Origin: Syntrophotaleaceae bacterium
Lineage (GTDB): Bacteria; Desulfobacterota; Desulfuromonadia; Desulfuromonadales; Syntrophotaleaceae
NCBI GenBank assembly: GCA_041390365.1
Contig: JAWKQB010000001.1
Coordinates: forward strand, 1,116,001-1,180,000
DNA length: 64,000 nucleotides
Direction: 5' to 3'
Within the stretch, counting starts at the first letter, position 1. Each line of letters starts with the position of its first letter. A program made the translations under genes and the position numbers. Positions 10,238-19,048 of the stretch are shown here, piece by piece. The notes under the pieces were generated by a model that saw only the letters and a program-made list of their open reading frames with translations, was not told the origin of the DNA and searched no databases.

Positions 10238-11484
10238 AATCTACACCAAAAGGAATGCGCCTGCACATCGGTCTGTTCGGCCGTCGCAATGTCGGCAAAT
10301 CCTCATTGCTCAACGCCTTGACCCGGCAGCATGTATCGATCGTTTCGAATGTTGCCGGCACCACAACCGATGCGGTCGAAAAACCGATGGAAATGCTGCC
10401 CATCGGACCGGTGCTGTTCATTGACACGGCCGGCATCGACGATGTCGGTGCTCTGGGGGAAATGCGGGTGCAAAAAACCCGGCAGGTCTTCGACCGGGCG
10501 GACATCGGCATCATTGTGACCGAAGCCGGGCAGTGGGGAGATTTCGAGGAAGCCATTTTGTCCGAGTTGGGCCGGAGGGAAATTCCCATCATCGTGGTTT
10601 TCAACAAGACCGATCTGTTTCCGCTGGAATCGGGCCACACGGAACGATTCAGGGAGCTTCAGGTGCCCTGTGTGGCCACGGCCGCAGAGCGCGGGGAAGG
10701 GGTGCTCGAGCTTCGCGAAGCCTTGATCCGGACAGTTCCTGATGAATTCATCAACCCGCCGTCCATTTTGGGCGATCTGGTTCCTGCTGGCGAACTGGCG
10801 ATTCTGGTGGTGCCGATCGACATGGAGGCGCCCAAGGGTCGGCTGATACTGCCGCAGGTTCAGTCGATTCGCGACATTCTTGACAACGATGCTTACTGCA
10901 TGGTGGTCAAGGAAAGGGAATTGCGCGATGCCCTGGATCGCCTCAAGCGTCCTCCCGCCCTGGTGGTCACCGATTCCCAGGCTTTTCTCAAGGTGGCCGC
11001 CGATACTCCGGAAGAGATCGCCATGACGTCCTTTTCCATTCTGTTTGCCCGATTCAAGGGAGATCTGGTTGAATACGTCAAAGGAACCATGGCCATTGAA
11101 AATCTGGTCCCCGGGGACCGGGTTCTGATTGCGGAATCCTGTACGCATCACCCCATCGGAGAAGATATCGGAAGAGTCAAGATCCCCCGTTGGCTGCAGC
11201 AGTACGTTGGCGGCAAGGTGGAATTCACCCACATGCAGGGCCACGATTTTCCGGAAGACCTGCCTTCCTACAAGCTGGTCATCAACTGCGGTTCCTGCAT
11301 GTGGAACCGGCGCGAGGTTCTTTCCCGCATCATGCACTGCCAGCAGGCCGGTGTTCCGACCAGCAATTACGGACTGACCATTGCCTACGCCTTGGGGATT
11401 TTTGAAAGAGCCCTGAAACCGTTTCCCGCCGCCATGGACGCCTACCGGGAACTTTCGGGGACTGCAAGCCTTATTTCCAATTGA
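10234..11484 (+). CDS. hydF: HydF, GTPase scaffold for H-cluster assembly
   Basis: This 416-residue scaffold carries the diiron precursor and delivers it to the apo-hydrogenase. The N-terminal TrmE-like GTPase domain has the P-loop GRRNVGKSS (16-24), the DTAG switch motif and NKTD. The C-terminal cluster-binding domain has CTH (Cys303, His305) and CGSC (Cys352, Cys355), the three Cys ligands of HydF. The ATG overlaps the stop of the aspartase-family gene (ATGA), indicating translational coupling. It is the last gene of the hydE-hydG-aspA-hydF unit. Confidence 0.95.
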   Translation: MKSTPKGMRLHIGLFGRRNVGKSSLLNALTRQHVSIVSNVAGTTTDAVEKPMEMLPIGPVLFIDTAGIDDVGALGEMRVQKTRQVFDRADIGIIVTEAGQWGDFEEAILSELGRREIPIIVVFNKTDLFPLESGHTERFRELQVPCVATAAERGEGVLELREALIRTVPDEFINPPSILGDLVPAGELAILVVPIDMEAPKGRLILPQVQSIRDILDNDAYCMVVKERELRDALDRLKRPPALVVTDSQAFLKVAADTPEEIAMTSFSILFARFKGDLVEYVKGTMAIENLVPGDRVLIAESCTHHPIGEDIGRVKIPRWLQQYVGGKVEFTHMQGHDFPEDLPSYKLVINCGSCMWNRREVLSRIMHCQQAGVPTSNYGLTIAYALGIFERALKPFPAAMDAYRELSGTASLISN

Positions 11485-11590
11485 ATTTTATAGTAGGGGG
11501 TTGGCAGGCACCGGCGGTTGGGGCTATAATTGCCCACAGCCCGAATTCCGACCATTCTGGTATCTTTCAGGGCACAAGAGAGGAGCGAAC

Positions 11591-12133
11591 ATGACCGTTT
11601 TCCGGTTCATCGCTGTGTCTGCCCTTTGCAGTCTGATGGTGGTTGTCTCCCCCGTTCTCCTCGGGATATCTGCGGTTTCTGCCGAGGAGAAAAGCCACGA
11701 GGAATTCAATATCAAAGGCGGAGGAGGCGCACAAAAGGAAAACCTTTTCAATCTGTTTTTCGGTCACATCCCCATGATGCCAACCCAGCGCGGCACCGTG
11801 ATTATCGAAGCCTACCATGATGTCAACGGCAACCAGCGCCGGGATGAAGGGGAAGAAAAACTGGAAAAGGTCATTTCCGCCATCGTCGATGAAGTGGAGT
11901 ATGACCTTCCGGCCTTTATCCCCGGCCTGGATAACGGAAAAAACTACACCATTCTTTTCGAGGGGAGCCGTTATCAACCCGTCGAAAGTAAAAAAGAGGT
12001 CTTCATCAAGAAACGGGGCCAGATCATCCGGATCGATCTGCCCTGCCGCGAGGGGAATCCCAACACCTCCCTGGCCGCGAAGGAGGAACGGGAAGAGAGA
12101 CTGTCCGGTGCATCAGGCATCGGTCTGCGCTGA
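11591..12133 (+). CDS. Exported protein of unknown function with an EF-hand-like loop
   Basis: The frame gives a 180-residue protein starting at ATG 11591, which has GAGGAG upstream. Residues 1-31 form a signal peptide ending near AVSA, so the product should be exported. The mature part contains a DVNGNQRRDEGEE loop that resembles a calcium-binding EF-hand or dockerin-type turn within a small beta-rich (SdrB/carboxypeptidase-regulatory-like) domain. No known family is claimed. It is 106 bp after hydF, and its 3' end overlaps the convergent lipoprotein gene by 21 bp. Confidence 0.72.
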   Translation: MTVFRFIAVSALCSLMVVVSPVLLGISAVSAEEKSHEEFNIKGGGGAQKENLFNLFFGHIPMMPTQRGTVIIEAYHDVNGNQRRDEGEEKLEKVISAIVDEVEYDLPAFIPGLDNGKNYTILFEGSRYQPVESKKEVFIKKRGQIIRIDLPCREGNPNTSLAAKEEREERLSGASGIGLR

Positions 12134-12604
12134 TTCATCCATTGGGGCTGTCTCCAAGGGAGCTGTTTCCTCCGTTCCTTCGATTGCCTTCCGAAGAGAA
12201 TCTGTCCTCACCCTGAGATTCCCTCTCGCTTCGCGAACCTGTTGCAAAGCCTGGCGGGCCTGTTCGATCACCGCCTCGGCCGATTCATCCACCTGATCCA
12301 GCCGGGTATTCAGATCCGCGATCTGCCTGGTCACTCTCATGACCTCCTCACCGACAACCTTCGCCTCCTGGGCCAGTTCCCTGGCCTGATTTTCGATCAT
12401 CTCCAGGCGTGCTCTGGCCTGTTCGGCCTTTTCGGCCGCGAGGTCGGTTCTTTCCCTTATCTCCTGGTCGATTTTATCGGCTGCATCCGGCCGCTCGATG
12501 GCGGGTGGTTCCTGCGCCGTGGATGCCGGTTCATCTCCCTGGCCGCATCCTCCTGTGAGAAGCAATAATACGCACAGTGCCGGGAAAACCATTTGACGTG
12601 TCAT
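12113..12604 (-). CDS. Small coiled-coil lipoprotein
   Basis: This 163-residue protein has a lipoprotein signal peptide with lipobox LTGGC, so it should be lipid-anchored in the envelope. The rest is highly charged and helical, with heptad patterning from about residue 45 to 145, and Pro/Thr/Glu-rich ends. Lpp-like or Gly-zipper lipoproteins look similar, but no family assignment is safe. It is a single leftward gene. A strong GGAGGA site precedes the ATG. Confidence 0.75.
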   Translation of the reverse strand: MTRQMVFPALCVLLLLTGGCGQGDEPASTAQEPPAIERPDAADKIDQEIRERTDLAAEKAEQARARLEMIENQARELAQEAKVVGEEVMRVTRQIADLNTRLDQVDESAEAVIEQARQALQQVREARGNLRVRTDSLRKAIEGTEETAPLETAPMDESAQTDA

Positions 12605-12667
12605 TTTTCCTCCTCCTGTTGTTTTTTCAAAAATAACGGCGGTTTGGAAATCTCATTTAATTTATAA

Positions 12668-12835
12668 CAGGTCAAACTGAATTGTTCGAATAAAAACCTT
12701 TGCTGGGAAAACGTGGTTTATCCTGATCCTGCCATTGAAAATGCCGATTTGCGTCTTAAAGTTTTTAAAAAGGCCAAAAGCCGGGAAGGTGCCCACATTT
12801 ACGGCCCCGGTGAATCAATTGCCCAGGAGATGTAA
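12668..12835 (+). pseudogene. Possible gene remnant or mini-ORF ahead of the orphan hndC paralogue
   Basis: An open frame of about 55 codons ends at TAA 12833-12835, two nt before the ATG of the next gene. Its codon use looks coding-like and the predicted peptide ends in HIYGPGESIAQEM. There is no ATG, and the only plausible start is GTG 12713 without a clear ribosome site. It could be the 3' remnant of a gene once upstream, or a short coupled leader peptide. No homology is recognised. Confidence 0.25.
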
Positions 12836-12837
12836 TC

Positions 12838-14337
12838 ATGACGACGAAGAAACAACTGCGCATCGCCACCCGGAATTCGGGTTTCATCGACCCGGAGGAG
12901 ATTGATTCCTACATTCTTGCCGGCGGGTATCAGGCCTTGGGCCGTTGCCTGAGTGAGATGACCCCACAGGAACTGATTCAGGAAATTAAAAAGAGCGGCC
13001 TGCGGGGACGGGGCGGGGCGGGTTTTCCGACGGGAGTGAAATGGGAGTTTGCCTCCCGGTATCAATCCGATGTCAAGTATGTCATCTGCAATGCCGACGA
13101 AGGGGACCCGGGAGCCTACATGGACCGTGCGGTACTCGAGGGGGATCCGCACAGCATTCTTGAGGCCATGGCCATCGCGGGCTACGCCATTGGAGCCCAT
13201 AACGGTACCATCTACATTCGTGCCGAATATCCTCTAGCGGTGAAACGGCTGCGCATCGCAATCGAACAGGCCCGGGAATATGGACTTCTCGGAGAAGACA
13301 TCCTGGGCACCGGATTCGGTTTTGCAATCGAGATCAAGTATGGAGCCGGAGCCTTCGTCTGCGGTGAGGAAACGGCTTTGATCCGGTCCATGGAGGGCAA
13401 CAGGGGTGAGCCTTACACCAAGCCGCCCTTTCCGGCGGAGGCTGGTTACTGGGGGAAACCCACCATCCTGAACAACGTCGAAACCCTTGCCAATATTCCT
13501 GCCATTATCATGAAGGGGTCCGACTGGTTCAGGTCCATCGGAACGGAAACCACCAAGGGGACCAAGGTCTTCTCCCTGGTCGGGAAGATAAACAACGTCG
13601 GCCTGATAGAGGTGCCGATGGGGATTACTCTGGGGGAAATCATTTTTGATATCGGCGGCGGGTGCCCTGGGGGGAAAATGTTCAAGGCGGTACAGACGGG
13701 AGGCCCGTCAGGAGGAGTCTTGACCTACAAGGACCTCGATGTGCGGATCGATTACGAAAATCTGGCGGCCTGCGAATCGATCATGGGATCGGGGGGCATG
13801 ATCGTCATGGACGAGGAAGCCTGCATGGTGGCGGTGTCGAAGTTTTTTCTCGATTTCACCATGGACGAAAGCTGCGGGAAATGTGCCCCCTGCAGGATTG
13901 GATCCAAGCGGCTGTGGGAAACACTCGACAAGATCACCCGGGGGAAGGGTGATGAGGAGGACCTGGAAAAACTGGAAAACCTGGCCCGCCGGATCAAGGA
14001 CACCGCCTTGTGCGGCCTCGGGCAGACCATGCCGAACCCGATCCTTTCCACTCTGAGGGTTTTTCGTGAAGAATACCTGAGCCATGTCCGAGACCATTTA
14101 TGTCCGGCAGGCGTCTGCGAACAACTTCTGGATTTCGTCATCCTCAAGGACAAATGTGTCGGGTGCACCCTTTGCGCCAAGGTCTGCCCGGTGCATGCGA
14201 TCAGCGGATCCCCCAAGGAAGTTCATGTCATCGACCGGGAGGTCTGCATCAAATGTGGTGCCTGTATCGATAAATGCAAATTCGACGCGATCGTGCGCAG
14301 TACGGAGAAAACACCATGTCTTACCATTTTGAACTGA
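12838..14337 (+). CDS. Orphan HndC/NuoF-like flavoprotein paralogue
   Basis: This 499-residue protein is closely similar along its length to HndC at 2823-4289. It keeps the FMN/NADH motif GLRGRGGAGFPTG, the N3-type motif CGKCAPC, and the two C-terminal [4Fe-4S] motifs CVGCTLCAKVCP and CIKCGACIDKC. No hndA, hndB or hydrogenase gene accompanies it. It differs by an extra C-terminal tail after KFDAI. AGGAG lies upstream of the ATG. It could be an alternative flavin subunit for the Hnd enzyme or pair with another oxidoreductase. Its 3' end overlaps the small gene at 14316 by 22 bp. Confidence 0.9.
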   Translation: MTTKKQLRIATRNSGFIDPEEIDSYILAGGYQALGRCLSEMTPQELIQEIKKSGLRGRGGAGFPTGVKWEFASRYQSDVKYVICNADEGDPGAYMDRAVLEGDPHSILEAMAIAGYAIGAHNGTIYIRAEYPLAVKRLRIAIEQAREYGLLGEDILGTGFGFAIEIKYGAGAFVCGEETALIRSMEGNRGEPYTKPPFPAEAGYWGKPTILNNVETLANIPAIIMKGSDWFRSIGTETTKGTKVFSLVGKINNVGLIEVPMGITLGEIIFDIGGGCPGGKMFKAVQTGGPSGGVLTYKDLDVRIDYENLAACESIMGSGGMIVMDEEACMVAVSKFFLDFTMDESCGKCAPCRIGSKRLWETLDKITRGKGDEEDLEKLENLARRIKDTALCGLGQTMPNPILSTLRVFREEYLSHVRDHLCPAGVCEQLLDFVILKDKCVGCTLCAKVCPVHAISGSPKEVHVIDREVCIKCGACIDKCKFDAIVRSTEKTPCLTILN

Positions 14338-14549
14338 TTTTCCAGAAAACGGAACACGGCCGTCCGATTCATGCCTGTGCCCAGGTGGCGCTGGATCACT
14401 ACTCCGAGGATGAGTACGGCAACATTCTTGTCATACACCCCTGCAAAGAGGCCGAAGACTTTGACTCTCATATTGTCCAACTGATCGATGAGCTGGAAGA
14501 GATCCGTCGAAAAGCCAGGGAACAGTTCGCCGCTGCACCCAGGATCTAG
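14316..14549 (+). CDS. Small acidic protein of unknown function
   Basis: A 77-residue soluble protein starts at ATG 14316, inside the end of the preceding NuoF-like gene, with GGAG upstream. It is acidic, with a central beta-like stretch (NILVIHPCKEAEDF) and a helical C-terminus rich in Glu/Arg. It has two Cys but no metal motif. The overlap suggests translational coupling to the orphan HndC paralogue, so it may be a partner or assembly factor. It is not recognised. Confidence 0.6.
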   Translation: MSYHFELIFQKTEHGRPIHACAQVALDHYSEDEYGNILVIHPCKEAEDFDSHIVQLIDELEEIRRKAREQFAAAPRI

Positions 14550-14585
14550 ATCCAGTTGAGCCCTCTGACAATCTGCAGAGACCTA

Positions 14586-14615
14586 TTGACCCCGGACCGG
14601 GAGCGGGAATAGAAT
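14586..14615 (+). promoter_or_regulatory. Candidate sigma-70 promoter of the GH17-GT2 gene
   Basis: TTGACC (14586-14591) and TAGAAT (14610-14615) are separated by 18 bp, just upstream of the glucan synthase gene. Confidence 0.4.
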
Positions 14616-14628
14616 AGCGCGGTTTTAT

Positions 14629-14654
14629 GGCCTTCCTTGTTGGGAGGCCTTTTT
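14629..14654 (+). terminator. Hairpin with T tract between the small gene and the glucan synthase
   Basis: GGCCTTCC and GGGAGGCC (one G-U pair) close a TTGTT loop and are followed by five T. It can end the transcript of the 14316 gene. It also lies just downstream of the predicted promoter, so it would sit in the 5' leader of the glucan synthase mRNA. Confidence 0.55.
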
Positions 14655-14669
14655 CCGTGGGGCTATTCC

Positions 14670-17306
14670 ATGCGCAGAGACAGTTTCATCATTGCCGTGG
14701 CCGTAACCATACTGGCCATTATAGGCTGGGCGGCCATTAATCGGCCGGAGGCAGAACCCCCCTGGCCGGCCACCATCCAGGGTTTTTCCTTCGCCCCTTA
14801 TCATAAGGGTCAATCGGGGATAGAACGAATCTATCCCAGCCGTGAACAGGTCGACTCGGACCTGTCCCTTCTCGCCGGACGGACCCATGCAGTCCGCACC
14901 TACAGTGTCGACGGAATTCTGGGAGAAATTCCCGAACTGGCCGAAAAACATGATATCAACGTCGCCCTGGGGGCCTGGCTGGAAAGAAATCCGGATCGGA
15001 ACGAACAGGAAGTCACCCGGCTGCTCGAAATTGCCGCCCACGCCCGCAATGTGGTTCGCCTCATTGTCGGCAACGAGGTACTGCTTCGCGGCGATCTTTC
15101 CCTGGATGAACTGACCGTCTTTCTCGACAGGGTGAGGGCCGAAATCGACATTCCGGTCAGCACGGCCGAGCCTTGGCACGTCTGGGTCGATCATCCCGAA
15201 CTCGCCGACCATGTCGATTTCATTGCCGTCCACATGCTGCCTTACTGGGAAGGGGTACCCCCCGAAAAGGCCGTCGACTATGTCATCGAGCGCATGGGCG
15301 ATCTCACAGAACTCTTCCCGGGCAAGCCCATCGTCATTTCCGAGGTCGGATGGCCGAGCAACGGCCGGACATTAGGGCGAGCCGTCGCCTCGGAGGCCAA
15401 CGAGGCCACCTTCCTGCGCCGTTTCCTGGCCAGGGCGGAAACGGAAAACTACATCTACTATGTAATGGAAGCCTTTGACCAGCCCTGGAAACAGGAAACT
15501 GAGGGGGCGGTCGGCGCCTACTGGGGGGTCTATGATTTCGAGCGGCAACCGAAGTTCGCCTTTGACGAACCGATTGCCCAGATTCCCGACTGGCCCGTTC
15601 TGGCGGCGACTTCCGTCATCGTCTCCCTGATCATCTTTGCCTTGCTTCTGGTCGACAGCCGCCGGCTTCGCAAGCGGGGCCGGAGCTTTCTTGCAGTCAT
15701 CGCCTATGCTTCGGCCACCGCCGCAGTCTGGGTTGTCTACGATTACAGCCATCAGTATCTGACTCTGACCAACATCCTCGTCGGGGTACTGCTGGTTTTC
15801 GGCATGATCGGGGTCATCGTGGTGCTGCTGGCCGAGGCTCACGAATGGGCGGAGGCTCTCTGGGTTTTGGAGCACTCACGGCTCTCGGCGCCGCCGGCGG
15901 CAGAAGACGACCTCCTGCCGATGGTATCGGTCCACGTACCGGCCTATAATGAACCGCCCGAGATGATGATAGAAACCCTCGACGCCCTGGCGGCTCTGGA
16001 TTATCCCCGGTTTGAGGTTCTGGTGATCGACAACAACACCAGGAATCCCGACGTGTGGCAACCGGTGGAAGCCCATTGCCGACGGCTCGGCCCCCGTTTT
16101 CGATTCTTTCACGTCGACCAGCTCGCCGGTTTCAAGGCCGGGGCCCTCAACTTCGCCCTGCGCCGGACGTCCCGGGAAGCGGAGGTGGTGGCTGTCATCG
16201 ACAGCGATTACAAGGTCCATTCCCGCTGGCTGAGGGACCTGGTGCCTCATTTTCTGCAGCCCAACGTCGCCATCGTCCAGGCCCCCCAGGATTACCGGGA
16301 TGCCGGCGAAAGCGCTTTCAAGGCCATGGCCTATGCTGAATACCGTGGTTTTTTCCATATCGGGATGATCACCCGCAACGAACGCAACGCCATCATTCAG
16401 CACGGCACAATGACCATGGTCCGGCGCAGGAGCCTGGAACAGGTGGAAGGGTGGGGAGAATGGTGCATTACCGAGGACGCGGAGCTGGGACTGCGCATCT
16501 TCGAAAAAGGGTATGAGGCTGTTTACGTCCCCCGCAGCTATGGCCGGGGGTTGATGCCCGACACCTTCCTCGACTACAAGAAGCAACGTTTCCGCTGGGC
16601 CTACGGCGCGGTGCAGATCCTGCGCCGCCATGGCCGCATGCTGATTTTCGGAGGAGACAGTCGACTCACCTTCGGTCAACGCTACCATTTCGTGGCCGGA
16701 TGGCTGCCATGGCTGGCCGACGGCATCAACCTGCTTTTCAATCTGGCCGCTTTGTTCTGGACGGCCGGAATGCTGGCCGCACCCGGGAGAATCTACCCTC
16801 CGTTGCTGGTGTTCTCCCTGCTGCCCCTGACCCTGTTTATCTTCAAGATCGGAAAGCTGATCTATCTGTACCGAACCCGGGTCGGCGCCAGCAGCGTCCA
16901 GACCATGGCTGCCGCATTCGCCGGTCTGGCCCTCACCCACACCATCGGTGTGGCCATGCTCACCGGTTTCGTCAAAACAGGGCTGCCGTTCTTCCGCACG
17001 CCCAAGCTGGCCAACCGGCAGGTGCTGCTGCAGGCCCTGCTGGCCGCCCGTGAGGAAGTCCTGCTTCTGGTCGCTCTGTTCCTGGCCGCGGCGGGAGTGA
17101 TCGGGCGATTGGGTACGGAATCACTGGATCTGCTGATGTGGTCCGTCATGCTGCTGTTGCAATGCATCCCTTATGCGGCTGCCCTGCTGGTATCCATCAT
17201 CAGCGCTTTACCGCAGCTGCCCTCTAACTGGATCGGCGAGATCGGGAGCAGCGTCAGGGAACACCGTCACCCGCTCCGGGCAAAATGCTCCTTCAGGGCG
17301 CGATGA
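14670..17306 (+). CDS. GH17-GT2 fusion, NdvB-like membrane glucan synthase
   Basis: This 878-residue membrane protein fuses a glycoside hydrolase family 17 domain to a family 2 glycosyltransferase, the layout of Pseudomonas NdvB-type cyclic or beta-1,3-glucan synthases. An N-terminal membrane anchor (about 6-22) is followed by the GH17 domain (about 37-300) with both catalytic Glu: Glu136 in GNE and Glu225 in SEVGW. Membrane segments lie near 312-328, 338-357 and 366-389. The cytosolic GT2 domain (about 417-650) has DSD at 511-513, TED at 601-603 and QRFRW at 639-643. Five or six more membrane segments follow. ATG 14670 is preferred over TTG 14637, which lies inside the leader hairpin. It probably makes and remodels a periplasmic or capsular beta-glucan. 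Confidence 0.88.
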   Translation: MRRDSFIIAVAVTILAIIGWAAINRPEAEPPWPATIQGFSFAPYHKGQSGIERIYPSREQVDSDLSLLAGRTHAVRTYSVDGILGEIPELAEKHDINVALGAWLERNPDRNEQEVTRLLEIAAHARNVVRLIVGNEVLLRGDLSLDELTVFLDRVRAEIDIPVSTAEPWHVWVDHPELADHVDFIAVHMLPYWEGVPPEKAVDYVIERMGDLTELFPGKPIVISEVGWPSNGRTLGRAVASEANEATFLRRFLARAETENYIYYVMEAFDQPWKQETEGAVGAYWGVYDFERQPKFAFDEPIAQIPDWPVLAATSVIVSLIIFALLLVDSRRLRKRGRSFLAVIAYASATAAVWVVYDYSHQYLTLTNILVGVLLVFGMIGVIVVLLAEAHEWAEALWVLEHSRLSAPPAAEDDLLPMVSVHVPAYNEPPEMMIETLDALAALDYPRFEVLVIDNNTRNPDVWQPVEAHCRRLGPRFRFFHVDQLAGFKAGALNFALRRTSREAEVVAVIDSDYKVHSRWLRDLVPHFLQPNVAIVQAPQDYRDAGESAFKAMAYAEYRGFFHIGMITRNERNAIIQHGTMTMVRRRSLEQVEGWGEWCITEDAELGLRIFEKGYEAVYVPRSYGRGLMPDTFLDYKKQRFRWAYGAVQILRRHGRMLIFGGDSRLTFGQRYHFVAGWLPWLADGINLLFNLAALFWTAGMLAAPGRIYPPLLVFSLLPLTLFIFKIGKLIYLYRTRVGASSVQTMAAAFAGLALTHTIGVAMLTGFVKTGLPFFRTPKLANRQVLLQALLAAREEVLLLVALFLAAAGVIGRLGTESLDLLMWSVMLLLQCIPYAAALLVSIISALPQLPSNWIGEIGSSVREHRHPLRAKCSFRAR

Positions 17307-17324
17307 TCAACCCTGCAAAAATGG

Positions 17325-17355
17325 AAAAACCCCGCCCGGGGCAGGCGGGGTTTTT
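17325..17355. terminator. Bidirectional terminator between glucan synthase and ferritin genes
   Basis: A 12-bp stem, AAAAACCCCGCC paired with GGCGGGGTTTTT, surrounds a 7-nt loop. The A-run on one side and T-run on the other make it work in both directions for the two convergent genes. Confidence 0.93.
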
Positions 17356-17390
17356 CCAGATATAACGCCATTTTTGCCCTCGGGACCGTC

Positions 17391-17915
17391 TCAGGCCCCG
17401 GTGATGCTCATCCCTGCCGGCGGGACGAAGGTGCGCTGGCTCAGTTCCCGATCCAGCATCAGCAGTCCGCGCCCGTCGTTCCCCATCCGCTTCAGCTTTT
17501 TCAGTTCGAGTCCGAAGCTGGCTTCTTCCTCGACCTGCTCGCTGACGAACCATTGCAGAAAGATTTCAGCGGCATGGTTCCCTTCATTCTTGGCCAGCGT
17601 CATCAGCTGGTTGATCCTGTCGGTGACAAACGCTTCATGCTTGCAGGAATATTCGAAGACATCCTGAGCGGATTCGTAATCGGTTTTGGGACCGTCGATC
17701 GGAAGGAGAAGAGCCCGTCCTCCGGCTTCGCAGATGAATCGGAAGAATTTTTCCCCGTGGCACATCTCCTCGAGGCTTTGCAGGTGCATCCAGTGAGCGA
17801 AACCGGGCAGGTCTTCTCCTTCGAAATAGGCGGCCATGGCCTTATAGAGATAGGCCGAAAAGAATTCGTTTTTCATCTGTTCGTTCAAGGCATCCTGCAG
17901 CTTATTACTGAGCAT
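17391..17915 (-). CDS. ftnA: Non-haem ferritin
   Basis: This 174-residue protein is a bacterial ferritin of the FtnA type, which oxidises Fe(II) and stores it as a mineral core in a 24-mer. The ferroxidase residues occur in the expected helices: Glu in NEQMKNEFFSAYLY, the ExxH of SLEEMCHGEKFF, and the EQVEEE segment of the fourth helix. Length is normal. An AGAGGA site precedes the ATG. It is downstream of the DUF3014 gene by 36 bp. Confidence 0.93.
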   Translation of the reverse strand: MLSNKLQDALNEQMKNEFFSAYLYKAMAAYFEGEDLPGFAHWMHLQSLEEMCHGEKFFRFICEAGGRALLLPIDGPKTDYESAQDVFEYSCKHEAFVTDRINQLMTLAKNEGNHAAEIFLQWFVSEQVEEEASFGLELKKLKRMGNDGRGLLMLDRELSQRTFVPPAGMSITGA

Positions 17916-17951
17916 TTTTCCTCTCCTTATGAGTAGATTCGTTTATACCTT

Positions 17952-18785
17952 TTATGAGTTTGTAGCAGCGGATGACGATTCTCCTTGCTGTCCTTCACCA
18001 ACCAACTGATTTCGCAGCTTAAGTAAAACATCCCGGATACGTTGGGAATTATCGGGTCCCATGCGCAGCAGAAGCTTCCGGCCGGCCGACAGGGATTCCA
18101 GCTGAGGATCGGCATAGCGGAACGCTTTGACATGCTGCACAACCGGGAGAGGGTATTCGACTTCGGGCGTGTCTATCATGTGGTCCAGGACCTGGATCAT
18201 GCGATCGTGAAAATATCCCTTCGGATGGCCCAACTGGCGGTAGGCCTGTTCCATCAGCGGATAGACGGTAAGATAGGTGTATTTTAACCTTTCCGACGGT
18301 ACCGCTTCCGCCAGCCGGACATAGGGGGTGTAGCGGCGAAAGTTTTCTGCGGCGATAACCCTGCTGCCCGCCTCGCCCGAGACCTGGAACTGGCCGGGAG
18401 GGGACTGTGCCGGTACATGCTGGTGGGGATATTCCTTGCGGGGCAGGGAATCGATGATCAGAACCATGCGAGGAATGAACTCCTGGGAAACCAGGACTTT
18501 GGAGGATTCACCGAAAAGGCGCAGGAAAAGCTCCTTCATGTAGGGGTCGCTGTCGGCCAAAGCCGGTAAGGGTCTTGCCGGTTTCTCTTCCTCGGAAGCG
18601 ATCCTTTCTTCCGCCGGAAGGGGGTAGCGAATCTCCGGTTCTGCTTCGAGAGGCGCCGCGGGAGGCCTTTCCAGCTCTGTGACCACCGGCGGCGAGGAAG
18701 GTTTCTGCGGCCATAGGAAAAAGACCACCAGCAGGGTGACCACCAGCAATCCCAATATGAGAGCGGCGATATGAAAAGGTTTCAT
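17952..18785 (-). CDS. DUF3014-family membrane-anchored protein
   Basis: This 277-residue protein starts at MKPFHIAALIL and has one N-terminal membrane segment (about 5-27). A Pro/Glu-rich linker (30-75) and a globular domain of about 190 residues follow. The conserved parts YMKELFLRLFGES, FIPRMVLIIDSLPR and the tail LLLRMGPDNSQRI are those of DUF3014 proteins. The function of the family is unknown; topology suggests a periplasmic domain. An upstream Met at 18806 is possible but less likely. The C-terminus is Ser/Glu/Gln-rich. Confidence 0.85.
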   Translation of the reverse strand: MKPFHIAALILGLLVVTLLVVFFLWPQKPSSPPVVTELERPPAAPLEAEPEIRYPLPAEERIASEEEKPARPLPALADSDPYMKELFLRLFGESSKVLVSQEFIPRMVLIIDSLPRKEYPHQHVPAQSPPGQFQVSGEAGSRVIAAENFRRYTPYVRLAEAVPSERLKYTYLTVYPLMEQAYRQLGHPKGYFHDRMIQVLDHMIDTPEVEYPLPVVQHVKAFRYADPQLESLSAGRKLLLRMGPDNSQRIRDVLLKLRNQLVGEGQQGESSSAATNS

Positions 18786-19048
18786 GTCAGCGATCTCCCC
18801 AAGCATCGGTTTTAATCTTCAGATGAAATAAGCATGTAATAGAACAAGCATAGGTGACCGGACAGCTTCCGTCAAACCGTCCCCTTGCAGATTTCGACCT
18901 GTAAACCCAAAAATTACGACTATTTGAAGAAAAGGACCGGTTCCTCTTGCTTTTCCCGACAGGGTCTGATAACGGTAAAGCCTTTCGTAGCGGGACCCCT
19001 GAAAAAGACACGCCCGGTCCGCCCAACCCTTCCGAGGTGCGCCAGGAA

